A stretch of 26,868 nt of DNA from an uncultured Halieaceae bacterium. Lineage in GTDB: Bacteria; Pseudomonadota; Gammaproteobacteria; Pseudomonadales; Halieaceae. Shown here one piece after another: positions 8,229 to 17,287 of the stretch. A program made the translations under genes and the position numbers. The DNA lies in assembly GCA_913063005.1 (NCBI GenBank), contig CAJXZI010000004.1, forward strand, positions 1 to 26,868, read 5' to 3'. Each line of letters begins with the position of its first letter. Position 1 is the stretch's first letter. The notes under the pieces are model-generated. The model was not told the origin of the DNA. It searched no databases and worked only from the letters and a program-made list of their open reading frames with translations.

Positions 8229-10292
8229 TTATCGCGCTAGCACCGCCAGGTCGGCTACGCGAAGGAACTGGCTACGTAGCGCCTTGAGTAACGCCAAGCG
8301 ATTGAGACGAACGGCCTTATCCTCAGCATTGACAAGTACTTGATCAAAAAAGCCATCTACGACGTCCCGTAATCCTGCAAGGCAGTTGAGAGCAGCTGCG
8401 TAATCTGCCGCTTCTAACGTCTTATCAAGCTCTTTTTGTGCCTGTTGCAGCGACGCAAACAATGTTGACTCGGCACCACACTCAAAAAGCGCTGGATCAA
8501 CATCCCCTAGGGTCTCCTCGGTCTTCGCTAGAATGTTAGCGACACGCTTGTTGGCGGCCGCAAGCGATATTGCTTCATCAGAGCCCGCAAAATCTTGTAG
8601 TGCAAGGCTTCGGCCATCGATATCGCCGAGCGTTTGTGTCCCTACTGCAGTCACTGCTCGCAGTATCTCAATAGACACTCCAAGGTCTTCATAATGAGCA
8701 GGTAACCGCTCTAATACGTAGTGAAAAACTGTCTCGACGGTACTAGATGATAAAACACCGGGCTCAAAACCTGAGGTTGTACTCTCTATAATTGCTTTGA
8801 TATCTGCTTGTGGTGCATAGGCTAGCAGCAGCCGAATGATTGCCACTGAAGCCCTTCTCAAGGCAAACGGGTCTTTTGACCCCGTAGGGCTCTGCCCGAT
8901 ACCAAAGATGCCAACAAGGGTATCGAGCCTGTCGGCTAATGCGACTGCAGCTGATTCGGGTGACGAGGGCAACTGATCGCCAGAGAACTTGGGCCAATAA
9001 TGTTGTTCGATCGCGTCTGCCACTGCGTCCGATAGGCCGTCGTTAAGCGCGTAATGTCTTCCTGCAATGCCTTGAAGCTCGGGAAATTCACCCACCATGT
9101 CAGACACGAGATCCGCTTTCAGTACAGCACCTGCAGCACTCACCGTTGCGTGGTCAGCGCCAAGTTCCTCAGACAATGCGACGGCCAATCGCGAAATTCT
9201 TTGCTGTTTTGCCGCAAGGGTTCCCAAGTCGCGCTGAAACAGAACACTTTCAAGCCGCTTGGATTTATCGGCAAGCGTCGTGGCTTTATCGGTCTCAAAG
9301 AAAAATGCTGCATCCGCCAACCGCGGGCGGATAACTTTTTCATTTCCGTAAATCACGGCTTGTGGGTTGCTGCTTTCAATATTGGAGATCGTAATGAAGG
9401 CTGGCACGAGCGAGCCATCACCGGTCTCGATGTGGAAATACTTTTGATGCTCTCGCATCGAAGATATTAGCGCCTGGCGAGGTACTGATAAAAAGTCGTC
9501 ATCAAATGCGCCACGTAGCGCAACCGGCCACTCTACTAAGCCAGTCACTTCATCAAGCAGGCCTTCATCAATAACAGCGATTTCGTCACCAGAGACCAAT
9601 GCTTCGACCTGTTGTCGAATCAACGCTTTACGCTCGTGATGGTCAGCAATGACGTATTCGTTGCGCAGTATCTCTTGGTAGCGATCGGGATTGGGGATGG
9701 TGACCTCGCTGTTTCCGTGGAACCGGTGACCGCGGGTTTTTCGTCCAGACTTGAGTCCGAAGAGGGATATATCGATGGATTCATCGCCAAAAAGCAACGC
9801 AAGCCATTGAACGGGGCGTAAGAACTCGTGTTTCTCCCTACCCCAGCGCATGCGCTTCGACACGGGGATCTGTGAGACGGCCTGACTAACAATTTCGGGA
9901 AGCACTTCAGAACAAATTGAACCTGTTACGCGCTTAGTAAGGCCGAGTCGGTCGCCTTTATCCGTTGCAATGGTATCCAGTGCTTCAACCGCGACGCCTT
10001 GTTTTTTGGCGAAGCCGATTGCTGCAGGCGTCCAGTCCCCTTCTTTGGTTTTTGCCGCTGCAATGGGTGGCCCCAAAATCACTTGCTCGGTGTCAGCCGC
10101 ATTCGTCGCAACATCAGCAACGATAACGGTTAAACGTCTGGGCGTGGCCAGTACTTTTGCCTCGCCGCGGCTCAGGCTGTGGCTTTCTAGACCATCACAG
10201 ATCCCAGCACACAGCGCTTCAGCCATGGCTACGTATTCACCGGCAGGGAGCTCTTCTGTGCCCAGCTCAAATAAAACGGTGTCCGTACTCAC
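8229..10292 (-). CDS. glyS: Glycyl-tRNA synthetase beta subunit
   Basis: This is the beta subunit of the alpha2-beta2 bacterial glycyl-tRNA synthetase; it contributes tRNA binding to glycine charging. The 687 aa match the family (E. coli 689). It opens with the conserved FELGTEELPAG (8-18), carries RMRWGREKHEFLRPVQW in the B3/B4-like region, and ends in a helical anticodon-binding domain. The start is GTG at 10292, overlapping the glyQ stop as GTGA, with a perfect AAGGAGG 7 nt upstream. The overlap suggests translational coupling that would keep the two subunits balanced. Confidence 0.98.
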   Translation of the reverse strand: MSTDTVLFELGTEELPAGEYVAMAEALCAGICDGLESHSLSRGEAKVLATPRRLTVIVADVATNAADTEQVILGPPIAAAKTKEGDWTPAAIGFAKKQGVAVEALDTIATDKGDRLGLTKRVTGSICSEVLPEIVSQAVSQIPVSKRMRWGREKHEFLRPVQWLALLFGDESIDISLFGLKSGRKTRGHRFHGNSEVTIPNPDRYQEILRNEYVIADHHERKALIRQQVEALVSGDEIAVIDEGLLDEVTGLVEWPVALRGAFDDDFLSVPRQALISSMREHQKYFHIETGDGSLVPAFITISNIESSNPQAVIYGNEKVIRPRLADAAFFFETDKATTLADKSKRLESVLFQRDLGTLAAKQQRISRLAVALSEELGADHATVSAAGAVLKADLVSDMVGEFPELQGIAGRHYALNDGLSDAVADAIEQHYWPKFSGDQLPSSPESAAVALADRLDTLVGIFGIGQSPTGSKDPFALRRASVAIIRLLLAYAPQADIKAIIESTTSGFEPGVLSSSTVETVFHYVLERLPAHYEDLGVSIEILRAVTAVGTQTLGDIDGRSLALQDFAGSDEAISLAAANKRVANILAKTEETLGDVDPALFECGAESTLFASLQQAQKELDKTLEAADYAAALNCLAGLRDVVDGFFDQVLVNAEDKAVRLNRLALLKALRSQFLRVADLAVLAR

Positions 10293-11230
10293 GCTGCAGC
10301 CTCCTTTGCCAGTGTCGCCAAGGCGGCTTCAGCAAGGTCTGTATCGGCTAGCGGGAAGCCCAGCTTTGCACGAGCTGCGACGTATCCTTTAGCGGCTGCG
10401 CGAGCAATCGTTCGGACCCTTAAAATATAGCGTTGTCTTTCCGTAACACTGATGGCGTGCCGTGCATCTAACAAGTTGAACGTGTGGGACGCTTTCATGA
10501 CGAACTCATAGGCCGGCAGTGGCAGTTCTAACGCCACAAGACGTTCTGCTTCACCTTCACAAAAATCAAAATGGGCAAAAAGATGATCGACATCTGCCTC
10601 TTGGAAGTTAAACGTCGACATTTCCACTTCGTTTTGATGGAACACATCGCCATATTTAATCACGCCTGTTGGTGTTTCCGACCAGACTAAGTCGTAGACA
10701 GACTTTACGTCCTGAATGTACATCGCCAGTCGTTCGATACCGTAGGTAATTTCTCCGGTGACAGGTAAGCACTCAAGCCCGCCAGCTTGCTGGAAATAGG
10801 TGAACTGAGATACCTCCATGCCATTAAGCCAGACTTCCCAGCCCAGCCCCCAAGCGCCTAGCGTTGGCGACTCCCAGTTATCTTCAACAAATCGAATATC
10901 GTGTTCGAGCGGGTCTAAACCTAAGCGTTTTAAACTACCTAGGTAAAGCTCTTGAAAGTCAGCGGGTGATGGCTTCATCACTACTTGGAACTGATAATAA
11001 TGCTGCAGTCGATTAGGGTTTTCACCGTATCGACCGTCTTGGGGTCGCCGGCTAGGCTGGACGTAGGCAGAGTTCCAGTTTTCAGGACCTAAGGCTTTGA
11101 GAAATGTCGCAGGGTGAAAGGTGCCCGCGCCAACCTCTAGGTCCAGTGGCTGTAAGATGACGCAGCCGTTTTCTCCCCAGAATGCTTGAAGCTCGAGAAT
11201 CAGCTGCTGGAATGTTAGTGGTGAACTCAC
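10289..11230 (-). CDS. glyQ: Glycyl-tRNA synthetase alpha subunit
   Basis: This is the catalytic alpha subunit that activates glycine. From GTG at 11230 the protein is 313 aa, close to relatives (E. coli 303, Pseudomonas about 315). Motifs include GCVILQPLDLEVGAGTFHP (22-40), YVQPSRRPQDGRYGENPNR (56-74) and ITERLAM-type GEITYGIERLAM (159-170). The reading frame stays open to 11314, but those extra residues match no GlyQ and cover a TATACT box at 11259-11264. The GTG has GGGG 8 nt upstream. An ATG at 11248 is the other option. glyS overlaps the 3' end by 4 nt. The gene is divergent from the acyltransferase at 11319. Confidence 0.95.
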   Translation of the reverse strand: MSSPLTFQQLILELQAFWGENGCVILQPLDLEVGAGTFHPATFLKALGPENWNSAYVQPSRRPQDGRYGENPNRLQHYYQFQVVMKPSPADFQELYLGSLKRLGLDPLEHDIRFVEDNWESPTLGAWGLGWEVWLNGMEVSQFTYFQQAGGLECLPVTGEITYGIERLAMYIQDVKSVYDLVWSETPTGVIKYGDVFHQNEVEMSTFNFQEADVDHLFAHFDFCEGEAERLVALELPLPAYEFVMKASHTFNLLDARHAISVTERQRYILRVRTIARAAAKGYVAARAKLGFPLADTDLAEAALATLAKEAAA

Positions 11231-11258
11231 GTGAATACCCCGGTACATCGAAGACGCG

Positions 11259-11264
11259 AGTATA
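11259..11264 (-). promoter_or_regulatory. Candidate -10 box for glyQ-glyS-rmuC
   Basis: TATACT on the minus strand lies about 29 nt before the glyQ GTG at 11230, a normal distance for a short leader. No good -35 is visible 16-18 nt upstream. The gap to the divergent gene at 11319 must hold both promoters. A CATAAT on the plus strand at 11281-11286 is a weaker candidate for that gene. Confidence 0.4.
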
Positions 11265-11318
11265 CAGTGGCCAGCACTGGCATAATATGAACAATCAACG
11301 GCAATTAAGCGCATCCAG

Positions 11319-12266
11319 GTGTCAAAGAGTCACAATTCAGCGAAGTTTTTAGTCAAGGATCGGCTTGCGGCAGGTGTGCTCAAGGTAAGTTTAGGGCTTT
11401 CAGCCTTGATGCCGCTCGAGTTCGCTCGTCGTTGTGGTCGTCTGCTGGGACGTTTTCTGTACGCCATTAACTCGACCACCGTGCGTGTTATTCGGCGCAA
11501 CATTGAATTGGCGTATCAAGAGCTATCGCCTTTTGAGCAAGAGGCTATCGTAAAAGCCTCGATTTGTGAGCAAGGTGCGCTGATCAGTGAAATGGGTCAT
11601 GTCTGGCGTCGCCCTCCAGCCTATGTGATGTCAAAAATCAGTGTAGTGGGTCAGGCATATTTCGACGCCGCATTGGCCGACCAACGAGGCGTTTTGGTGT
11701 TAGCCCCCCACGTGGGAAACTGGGAGGTGCTTCCACATCACTTAGTGACCCAGGGCGCTCTGTTTGGTCTTTTTGAGCCCCCTAAACTACCGAGTGTTGG
11801 TAACGAGGTGCTGGCCAATCGACGGCGCCCAGGCGGCGAGTATGTACCGACCACCCCAAAAGGCTTGGTGCAGTTGATTCGCCATTTTAAGCGCGGTGGC
11901 TTGACGGGTATCCTGCCTGATCAAGTACCAAACCACGAGTCTGCTGGCTTAAATGTTCCCTTCATGGGCGTCGATTGTTTTACGGCGAGTTTATGCGCTA
12001 ATTTACTCTCTAAATCGGGCGCCAGAGCCGTTGTTGCAGGCGCTTTTCGGGTGCAAGGTGGCTGGGAGTTGGTATATCAGCCGGTCTCTGATGGGATCTA
12101 TAGTGATGATTTGGACACCGCCTTGCGTGCAATGAATCGTGACATCGAGACGCTAATTACTGGACGTGGTGAACAGTACCAGTGGTCCTACAAACGCTTT
12201 CGAACGTTACCGCGGTCATTGGCTGATCATTACTCGGGAATAAAACGCCGCGGAGGCAAAAAATGA
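11319..12266 (+). CDS. LpxL/HtrB-family lysophospholipid acyltransferase
   Basis: Inner-membrane enzymes of this family transfer acyl chains, usually to the lipid A precursor (lauroyl or myristoyl addition). The catalytic HX4E motif is visible as APHVGNWE with H131 and E136. Further on are FEPPKLPSV and GILPDQVPN followed by VPFMG, in line with the family. A hydrophobic stretch lies near 18-32. Length (315 aa) is typical. The start is GTG at 11319 with no clear ribosome site, so a slightly later start is possible. Its stop overlaps the djlA ATG. Which acyl chain and lipid acceptor it uses cannot be told from sequence; an ornithine- or aminolipid role is also possible. Confidence 0.88.
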   Translation: MSKSHNSAKFLVKDRLAAGVLKVSLGLSALMPLEFARRCGRLLGRFLYAINSTTVRVIRRNIELAYQELSPFEQEAIVKASICEQGALISEMGHVWRRPPAYVMSKISVVGQAYFDAALADQRGVLVLAPHVGNWEVLPHHLVTQGALFGLFEPPKLPSVGNEVLANRRRPGGEYVPTTPKGLVQLIRHFKRGGLTGILPDQVPNHESAGLNVPFMGVDCFTASLCANLLSKSGARAVVAGAFRVQGGWELVYQPVSDGIYSDDLDTALRAMNRDIETLITGRGEQYQWSYKRFRTLPRSLADHYSGIKRRGGKK

Positions 12267-13072
12267 ATGTTTTCCTCGGAAAAGTCTTAGGAACACTCAT
12301 CGGATTTTCGGCTCTTGGCGTCATCGGCGGCTTTGTCGGATTTTTAGTGGGCCACCTCTTCGACTCGGGTTTGCTGCGAGCGATAAAAATGACTGGGCCT
12401 GACGGGCTACACGAATTGCAGCAAGAGTTTTTTGATACGACGTTTGTGATGATGGGTTATATCGCCAAAGCCGACGGCCGTGTGTCGGAAACGGAGATAG
12501 CGCAGGCCGAGGCATTGTTTGCCCAGTTTAGGCTGACACCCTCTCAGAGGGAGAATGCGATTAAACGATTTAAACGTGGCGCTGAAACGAGTTTTGACCC
12601 GGCGCCAGAGTTGACTCGTTTTAGACGCATTGTTGCCCTGCGACCCAACACGTCCCAAACCTTGATGCTGTTCCTCGTGAGCATGGCGTTGGCTGACGGG
12701 CGCCTCGATACTGCTGAGCAGCAGGCCCTATCTCGAGTTGCGCGTGCCCTCGGCATTTCGGACACCGCACTACAGCGAATTGTGAGTATGGTTGCAGCGC
12801 AGGCCAATTTTGGAGGACATCGTCAGCAACAACGCCAGCAGTATCAACCGCAACGTAGTCAGCTGGCAGAGGCCTACCAGGCATTAGGTGTTAAACCCGA
12901 TGTCGACGACCGCGAGCTGAAAAAAGCCTATCGCCGACTGATGAGTGAAAACCACCCAGACAAACTCAGCGCTAATGGTGTTCCCAAGGAAATGATCGAT
13001 TTGGCAACAGAACGATCTCAGAACATAACAACTGCTTATGACCTCATCAAACAGTCACGCGGCTTAAAGTGA
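12263..13072 (+). CDS. djlA: DjlA-type membrane-anchored DnaJ co-chaperone
   Basis: DjlA is a type III membrane J-protein that stimulates DnaK and in E. coli affects the Rcs envelope stress system. The 269-aa product starts with a glycine-rich transmembrane segment (about 8-31), followed by a TerB-like helical domain (about 55-180) with acidic repeats at ADGRVSETE and ADGRLDTAE. A Q-rich linker (about 190-202) leads to a C-terminal J domain with HPD at 231-233. The ATG at 12263 overlaps the acyltransferase stop (ATGA), with GGAGG at 12252-12256 six nt before it. This coupling links it to the envelope lipid gene. It converges on trkH with a 21-nt gap. Confidence 0.92.
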   Translation: MNVFLGKVLGTLIGFSALGVIGGFVGFLVGHLFDSGLLRAIKMTGPDGLHELQQEFFDTTFVMMGYIAKADGRVSETEIAQAEALFAQFRLTPSQRENAIKRFKRGAETSFDPAPELTRFRRIVALRPNTSQTLMLFLVSMALADGRLDTAEQQALSRVARALGISDTALQRIVSMVAAQANFGGHRQQQRQQYQPQRSQLAEAYQALGVKPDVDDRELKKAYRRLMSENHPDKLSANGVPKEMIDLATERSQNITTAYDLIKQSRGLK

Positions 13073-13093
13073 AGCCCATAGTTGCCTTGTCGT

Positions 13094-14542
13094 TTAAGGA
13101 CGCCAGAAGGTTGGTGTGAAGAGAATCAGCAAGGTAAAGATCTCTAGTCGTCCCAGCAGCATTGCGACACAGAGAATAACCTTACCGGCGTCGGATACCG
13201 CGCCATAGTTGGCAGCCACTGAGCCCAAACCGGGGCCGAGGTTATTGATTGACGCCATCACGGCGCTCACCGCCGATAAAAAGTCGAGTCCGGTACCCAG
13301 CATTGCGAGCACCAGGACGAACGAAGAGAACATATAAACAGCGAAGAAACTCCAGACGGCGCTAACAACTTCTGGTCGTACACGGCGATGATCAAGTTTG
13401 AGTGGAATGACGGCATTTGGATGAAGTAGTTGGCGAAGCTCCCGAAGACCCTGCCGGAATATGAGCAATATTCTCATCGCTTTCATACCGCCGCCCGTTG
13501 AGCCGGCGCAAGCGCCCATAACACTCAACATCAGTAAGAAAACGGGCAAAAACGAGGGCCAGACGGCGAAGTTATCGCTTGCATACCCTGTCGTTGTCGC
13601 AATGGATACGGTTTGGAATAGACCGTGAATCACCGCCTCTTCTAAGGCCAGTGTATCCATCGCTGTAAGTGTTCCGCAGGTAACTACGACTGCTATTAGC
13701 ATCATTCCAAAGAAGAATTTCGTTTCCGAGTCATAACGATAGATCTTCGGGTTTCGCTTTGAAAATGCGATAAAATGAAGGCCAAAATTAACGGCACTGA
13801 TCAGCATAAAAAGACTGCTGATCAGCAAAATAATATTACTGTCGAAATAGCCCATGCTGGCATCGTGGGTTGAGAATCCACCGATGGCGATGGTGGAGAA
13901 TGCGTGGCTGATCGCATCAAAGGCGTTCATTCCCGCGACGAAATACGCCAACGCACAGCTCACGGTAAGTCCCAAGTAAATGCTGAAAAGCGCTTTGGCG
14001 GTCGATGTGATTCGGGGCGTCAGCTTGCTGTCTTTGGCAGGGCCCGTGCTCTCTGCGCGGTAAAGCTGTACCCCTCCAATCCCCAACATGGGTAAAACCG
14101 CTACGGCTAAAACAATGATACCGATACCGCCAAGCCACTGAAGCAGTTGGCGGTAGAGCAAGATCGACTGCGGAATCTGGTCGAGACCGACTAGTACTGT
14201 TGCCCCAGTTGTTGTCAGGCCTGATACCGACTCAAAAATGGCATCAAAGACCGAAATTTCCACTGCCTCGCTTAATAAAAAGGGCAGCGAACCATAGATA
14301 CCAAGAACAATCCAAAAAGCGGCAGTGACCATGAACCCATCACGGATCTGTAATTCGGACTTAGCGCGTTGGGTCGCTAACCATAGGAAAACCCCCGAGG
14401 CCGCCGTTGCCGCAAAGGCCTGCCCGAATACCGTTGCCGTACCGTCTTCCTGCAGCCAGCCCAACGTCATCGACGGCAGCGTTCCGAGACTGAACAGCAT
14501 AAGAAGTAAACCAACGATACGAACACAAAGGCCGATATTCAT
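13094..14542 (-). CDS. trkH: Trk potassium uptake transporter, membrane subunit TrkH
   Basis: TrkH is the ion-conducting subunit of the Trk potassium system, gated by cytoplasmic TrkA. The 482-aa protein is highly hydrophobic. It holds the four pore-loop repeats with selectivity-filter glycines: TTTGATV (110-116), STIAIGGFSTHD (216-227), TTTGYASDNF (317-325 region) and NNLGPGLG (433-440). The ACAGSTGGGMK stretch (344-354) matches the intramembrane gating loop. The ATG at 14542 shares its A with the trkA TAA stop (TAATG), so the two transporter parts are translationally coupled. It is the last gene of the operon that begins at def. Confidence 0.97.
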   Translation of the reverse strand: MNIGLCVRIVGLLLMLFSLGTLPSMTLGWLQEDGTATVFGQAFAATAASGVFLWLATQRAKSELQIRDGFMVTAAFWIVLGIYGSLPFLLSEAVEISVFDAIFESVSGLTTTGATVLVGLDQIPQSILLYRQLLQWLGGIGIIVLAVAVLPMLGIGGVQLYRAESTGPAKDSKLTPRITSTAKALFSIYLGLTVSCALAYFVAGMNAFDAISHAFSTIAIGGFSTHDASMGYFDSNIILLISSLFMLISAVNFGLHFIAFSKRNPKIYRYDSETKFFFGMMLIAVVVTCGTLTAMDTLALEEAVIHGLFQTVSIATTTGYASDNFAVWPSFLPVFLLMLSVMGACAGSTGGGMKAMRILLIFRQGLRELRQLLHPNAVIPLKLDHRRVRPEVVSAVWSFFAVYMFSSFVLVLAMLGTGLDFLSAVSAVMASINNLGPGLGSVAANYGAVSDAGKVILCVAMLLGRLEIFTLLILFTPTFWRP

Positions 14543-15918
14543 TAGATTAAGCTGCCACCGACAACAAACAGCTTTTCAACCAAGCTTATTTTCGAGGGGT
14601 CGGTGAGGAACAAAATGACATGGTCATCCTCTTCAACAACGACGTGCCGGTGCGCGATGATGACCTCATCACCTCTCAAAATGGCGCCTACAGTCGCTCC
14701 TGGAGGTAGATCGAGCTCGTCAAGTCGGCGACCTACGACTTTTGACGTCTTGGGGTCACCGTGTGCGGTCATTTCCAGCGCTTCGGCAGCTCCCCTGCGT
14801 AATGAGTGCACAGCGCTGATGTCACCTTTTCTGACGTGCGTAAGCAGGCTGCTTATCGTAATCTGCTGAGGAGAAATCGCGATATCGATTTCTTGACCTA
14901 CGAGCTCGGCATACGCTGAGTTAGTGATCAGCGTAATCACTTTTTTCGCGCCGAGTCGTTTGGCCAGCATCGACATCATGATGTTTGACTCGCCATTGTT
15001 GGTGAGGGCACAAAATACATCGGTATTGGCAATATTTTCCTGTTGTAAAAGCTTCGAATCGTTTGCGCTGCCATTTAGCACAATACTTTCTTCAAGCTCT
15101 TCTGACAGCTGTCGACAGCGGTCGTAGTTGAGTTCGAGGACTTTGACTTGATAGTCCTGCTCGAGTCGTTTAGCGAGCGATGCGCCGATCTTTCCGCCGC
15201 CCGCTATCATGACGCGCTTATAGGGCGCATCCAGTTTTCTTAGTTCCGAAGTGACCGCTCTGATGTTTTCGCTGGCTGCAATGAAAAAGGCCTCATCATC
15301 GGGCTCTACAACGGTCGAGCCCTCAGGGATGATGGCGCTTTGCGACTTGCGAAAAATCGCAGCTACACGTGTATCAACGCTCGGCATGTGCTCTCGGATC
15401 TCTTGCAGCTCTCGACCTACAATCGGGCCACCGTCAACAGCTCTTACGGCAACGAGCCGGATCTTACCGCCCGCAAAATCAAGCACCTGAAGCGAACCGG
15501 GGTTGAGGATGAGCTGATGAATAGCGTCTGTGACAAGGTGCTCGGGACTGATCGATACATCGACAGGGATGGCGCCGGACTGAAAGAGCTTTTTGTCTTC
15601 GTTTAAATAGTCAACCTCACGAATACGGCAGATCTTTGTTGGCGTGCGGTACAAGGTATAGGCGATTGTGCAGGCCAACATGTTTACCTCGTCGCTATCG
15701 GTAACGGCGATTAGCATGTCGGCATCCTCAGCGCCCGCATCTGCGAGCGTTGTTGGCTTTGACGCGTCACCTTTTAGCGTTCTGATATCGAGGCGTTCTT
15801 GCAGCTGTCTGAGGGCAGAGTCAGAGCTGTCCACGACCGTGACATCATTCTGTTCGTCGGCGAGGTGTTCGGTGAGCGTGCCGCCAACTTGCCCGGCCCC
15901 CAAAATAATGATCTTCAC
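14542..15918 (-). CDS. trkA: Trk potassium transporter, regulatory subunit TrkA
   Basis: TrkA forms the cytoplasmic NAD(H)/ATP-binding ring that controls TrkH. The 458-aa protein is a tandem of two RCK units. The first Rossmann fold has GAGQVGG at 7-13 and an acidic end of beta2 (VVDSSD); the second has GGGKIG at 240-245. Each is followed by a TrkA-C domain (about 140-225 and 375-455). The start is GTG at 15918, with AAGGAA about 11 nt upstream. It follows rsmB by 79 nt, the largest gap in this minus-strand operon, and overlaps trkH by 1 nt. Confidence 0.97.
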   Translation of the reverse strand: MKIIILGAGQVGGTLTEHLADEQNDVTVVDSSDSALRQLQERLDIRTLKGDASKPTTLADAGAEDADMLIAVTDSDEVNMLACTIAYTLYRTPTKICRIREVDYLNEDKKLFQSGAIPVDVSISPEHLVTDAIHQLILNPGSLQVLDFAGGKIRLVAVRAVDGGPIVGRELQEIREHMPSVDTRVAAIFRKSQSAIIPEGSTVVEPDDEAFFIAASENIRAVTSELRKLDAPYKRVMIAGGGKIGASLAKRLEQDYQVKVLELNYDRCRQLSEELEESIVLNGSANDSKLLQQENIANTDVFCALTNNGESNIMMSMLAKRLGAKKVITLITNSAYAELVGQEIDIAISPQQITISSLLTHVRKGDISAVHSLRRGAAEALEMTAHGDPKTSKVVGRRLDELDLPPGATVGAILRGDEVIIAHRHVVVEEDDHVILFLTDPSKISLVEKLFVVGGSLI

Positions 15919-15997
15919 GACGCTCTTGGTTCCTTGAACAACGGGTGATCTATGTCATTACTCGCGAATGGTACTCCGATTTTCCGCGAACTCCAGA

Positions 15998-17287
15998 TCA
16001 GGCGACTTTTTCAAGCATGCAGTAGTAAAGGCCGTCGCCACTCTTGATCGACGGCAAGGCTTGCCGCCCCACAGGTTTCTCGATACCAAATGATTCGGAA
16101 AGTGGTGTTGTTTTGGCATCGGCTGTGGCCGTTAAAAATTGGCTAACGATATCCTCGTTTTCCGCAGGCAGTAATGAACAGGTAACGTACAAAAGTTTTC
16201 CGCCTGGCCGCACTTTTTGCCACGCGGATTTAAGAAGAGCTTGTTGTAACTCGGCAAACTGGGAGATATCTGACTTTAGGCGTATCACTTTTACGTCGGG
16301 ATTTCGCCGCATTACCCCCGTTGCAGAACATGGCACGTCGAGCAGCACTAAATCAAAATCGGTTTCGATTGCCAGTTCGTCAAGCTCTCGCCCGTCACCA
16401 ACCAGCGTTTTTATGGATAAACCCAGCCGTTTTGCGTTGTCCTCGACGCGCGCAAGTCGCGAGGGCGAGATGTCCAATGCAGTAACTGCTGCTCCGAGCT
16501 CTGCAAGGTGGCAGGCCTTGCTTCCAGGCGCCGAACACACATCGAGAACACGGAGCCCGACAGGCACGTCTCCAAATGCGCCGGCTATTAACCGTCCTGC
16601 TAACTGTGCCGACTCGTCCTGAACGCTGACAACGCCATCATAAAACAAAGGAATATTGGACACGGGGACAGCCGAGTGCAAGGTAAGCCCAAAGCTTCCG
16701 GCGGGTATTGCGTCTAGGCCAGTAGTCGCAAGCTGTTTTAGATAATCGTCGCGTGATGACTTTCGGCTATTCACTCTCAGCGTCAACGGCGGTTTATGGC
16801 GACTAGCTTCAGCTAGGCTCTCTAAGTGGTTTGGATAGTATTTGGTGAGAACTTTGTAGAGCCACCCGGGTAGCGCCGCCTGTTCGCTATCGCCCAGGTG
16901 CTGATGCAAGGCCTCCTTTTCTCTTTGGTATCGGCGCAAACACGCGTTAACAAGCTTGGCGGCCCAAGCTCGTTTCAGCGAGGCACAAACTTCTACGGCG
17001 GCCGAGACTGAGGCGTAGGGAGGTGTTGAACACTCGTCGAGCTCGTAGAGTGCTAAAACAAGCAAAGCCTCGAGTGCACTGTCCTTGGGTTTAAGTGGTT
17101 TTTCGAGGAGTTGCCGCGTGATGCCTTTGTACATGGGCCACAGTCGCAAGGAGCCATAGACCAGCTCCCTGAAAAACGCTCTATCTGACTCATCAACCTC
17201 GTTTTGCGCGCTCTCAAACAGTGCGTTCAGCGACCCCCCTTGCTGAACTTTGTCTAACAATAGCGTCGCCGATACGCGAAGCTTCAT
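15998..17287 (-). CDS. rsmB: 16S rRNA (cytosine-967-C5)-methyltransferase RsmB
   Basis: RsmB (429 aa; E. coli also 429) makes m5C967 in 16S rRNA with S-adenosylmethionine. An N-terminal NusB-like RNA-binding domain (about 1-135) precedes the methyltransferase domain. The catalytic cysteines are at C320 (DVPCSATGV) and C370 (YVTCSLLPAENED). SAM motif I reads LDVCSAPGSKACHLAE (248-263), where relatives usually have CAAPGGKT; the fold residues remain, but the G-K-T element is altered to S-K-A. The ATG overlaps the fmt stop by 4 nt (ATGA), so it is coupled to fmt. Confidence 0.96.
   Translation of the reverse strand: MKLRVSATLLLDKVQQGGSLNALFESAQNEVDESDRAFFRELVYGSLRLWPMYKGITRQLLEKPLKPKDSALEALLVLALYELDECSTPPYASVSAAVEVCASLKRAWAAKLVNACLRRYQREKEALHQHLGDSEQAALPGWLYKVLTKYYPNHLESLAEASRHKPPLTLRVNSRKSSRDDYLKQLATTGLDAIPAGSFGLTLHSAVPVSNIPLFYDGVVSVQDESAQLAGRLIAGAFGDVPVGLRVLDVCSAPGSKACHLAELGAAVTALDISPSRLARVEDNAKRLGLSIKTLVGDGRELDELAIETDFDLVLLDVPCSATGVMRRNPDVKVIRLKSDISQFAELQQALLKSAWQKVRPGGKLLYVTCSLLPAENEDIVSQFLTATADAKTTPLSESFGIEKPVGRQALPSIKSGDGLYYCMLEKVA

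Noticed and set aside
11223..11238. TCACGTGA at the glyQ start as parS
   Set aside because: About 9 of 16 matches; the core is the glyQ GTG start context.
11704..11719. CCCACGTGGG in the acyltransferase as a parS-like site
   Set aside because: It matches about 10 of 16 bases and is explained by the conserved catalytic APHVGN codons.
16044..16622. 192-residue open frame on the plus strand opposite rsmB
   Set aside because: The opposite strand holds a full RsmB with both catalytic cysteines; the antisense frame has no recognisable motif.
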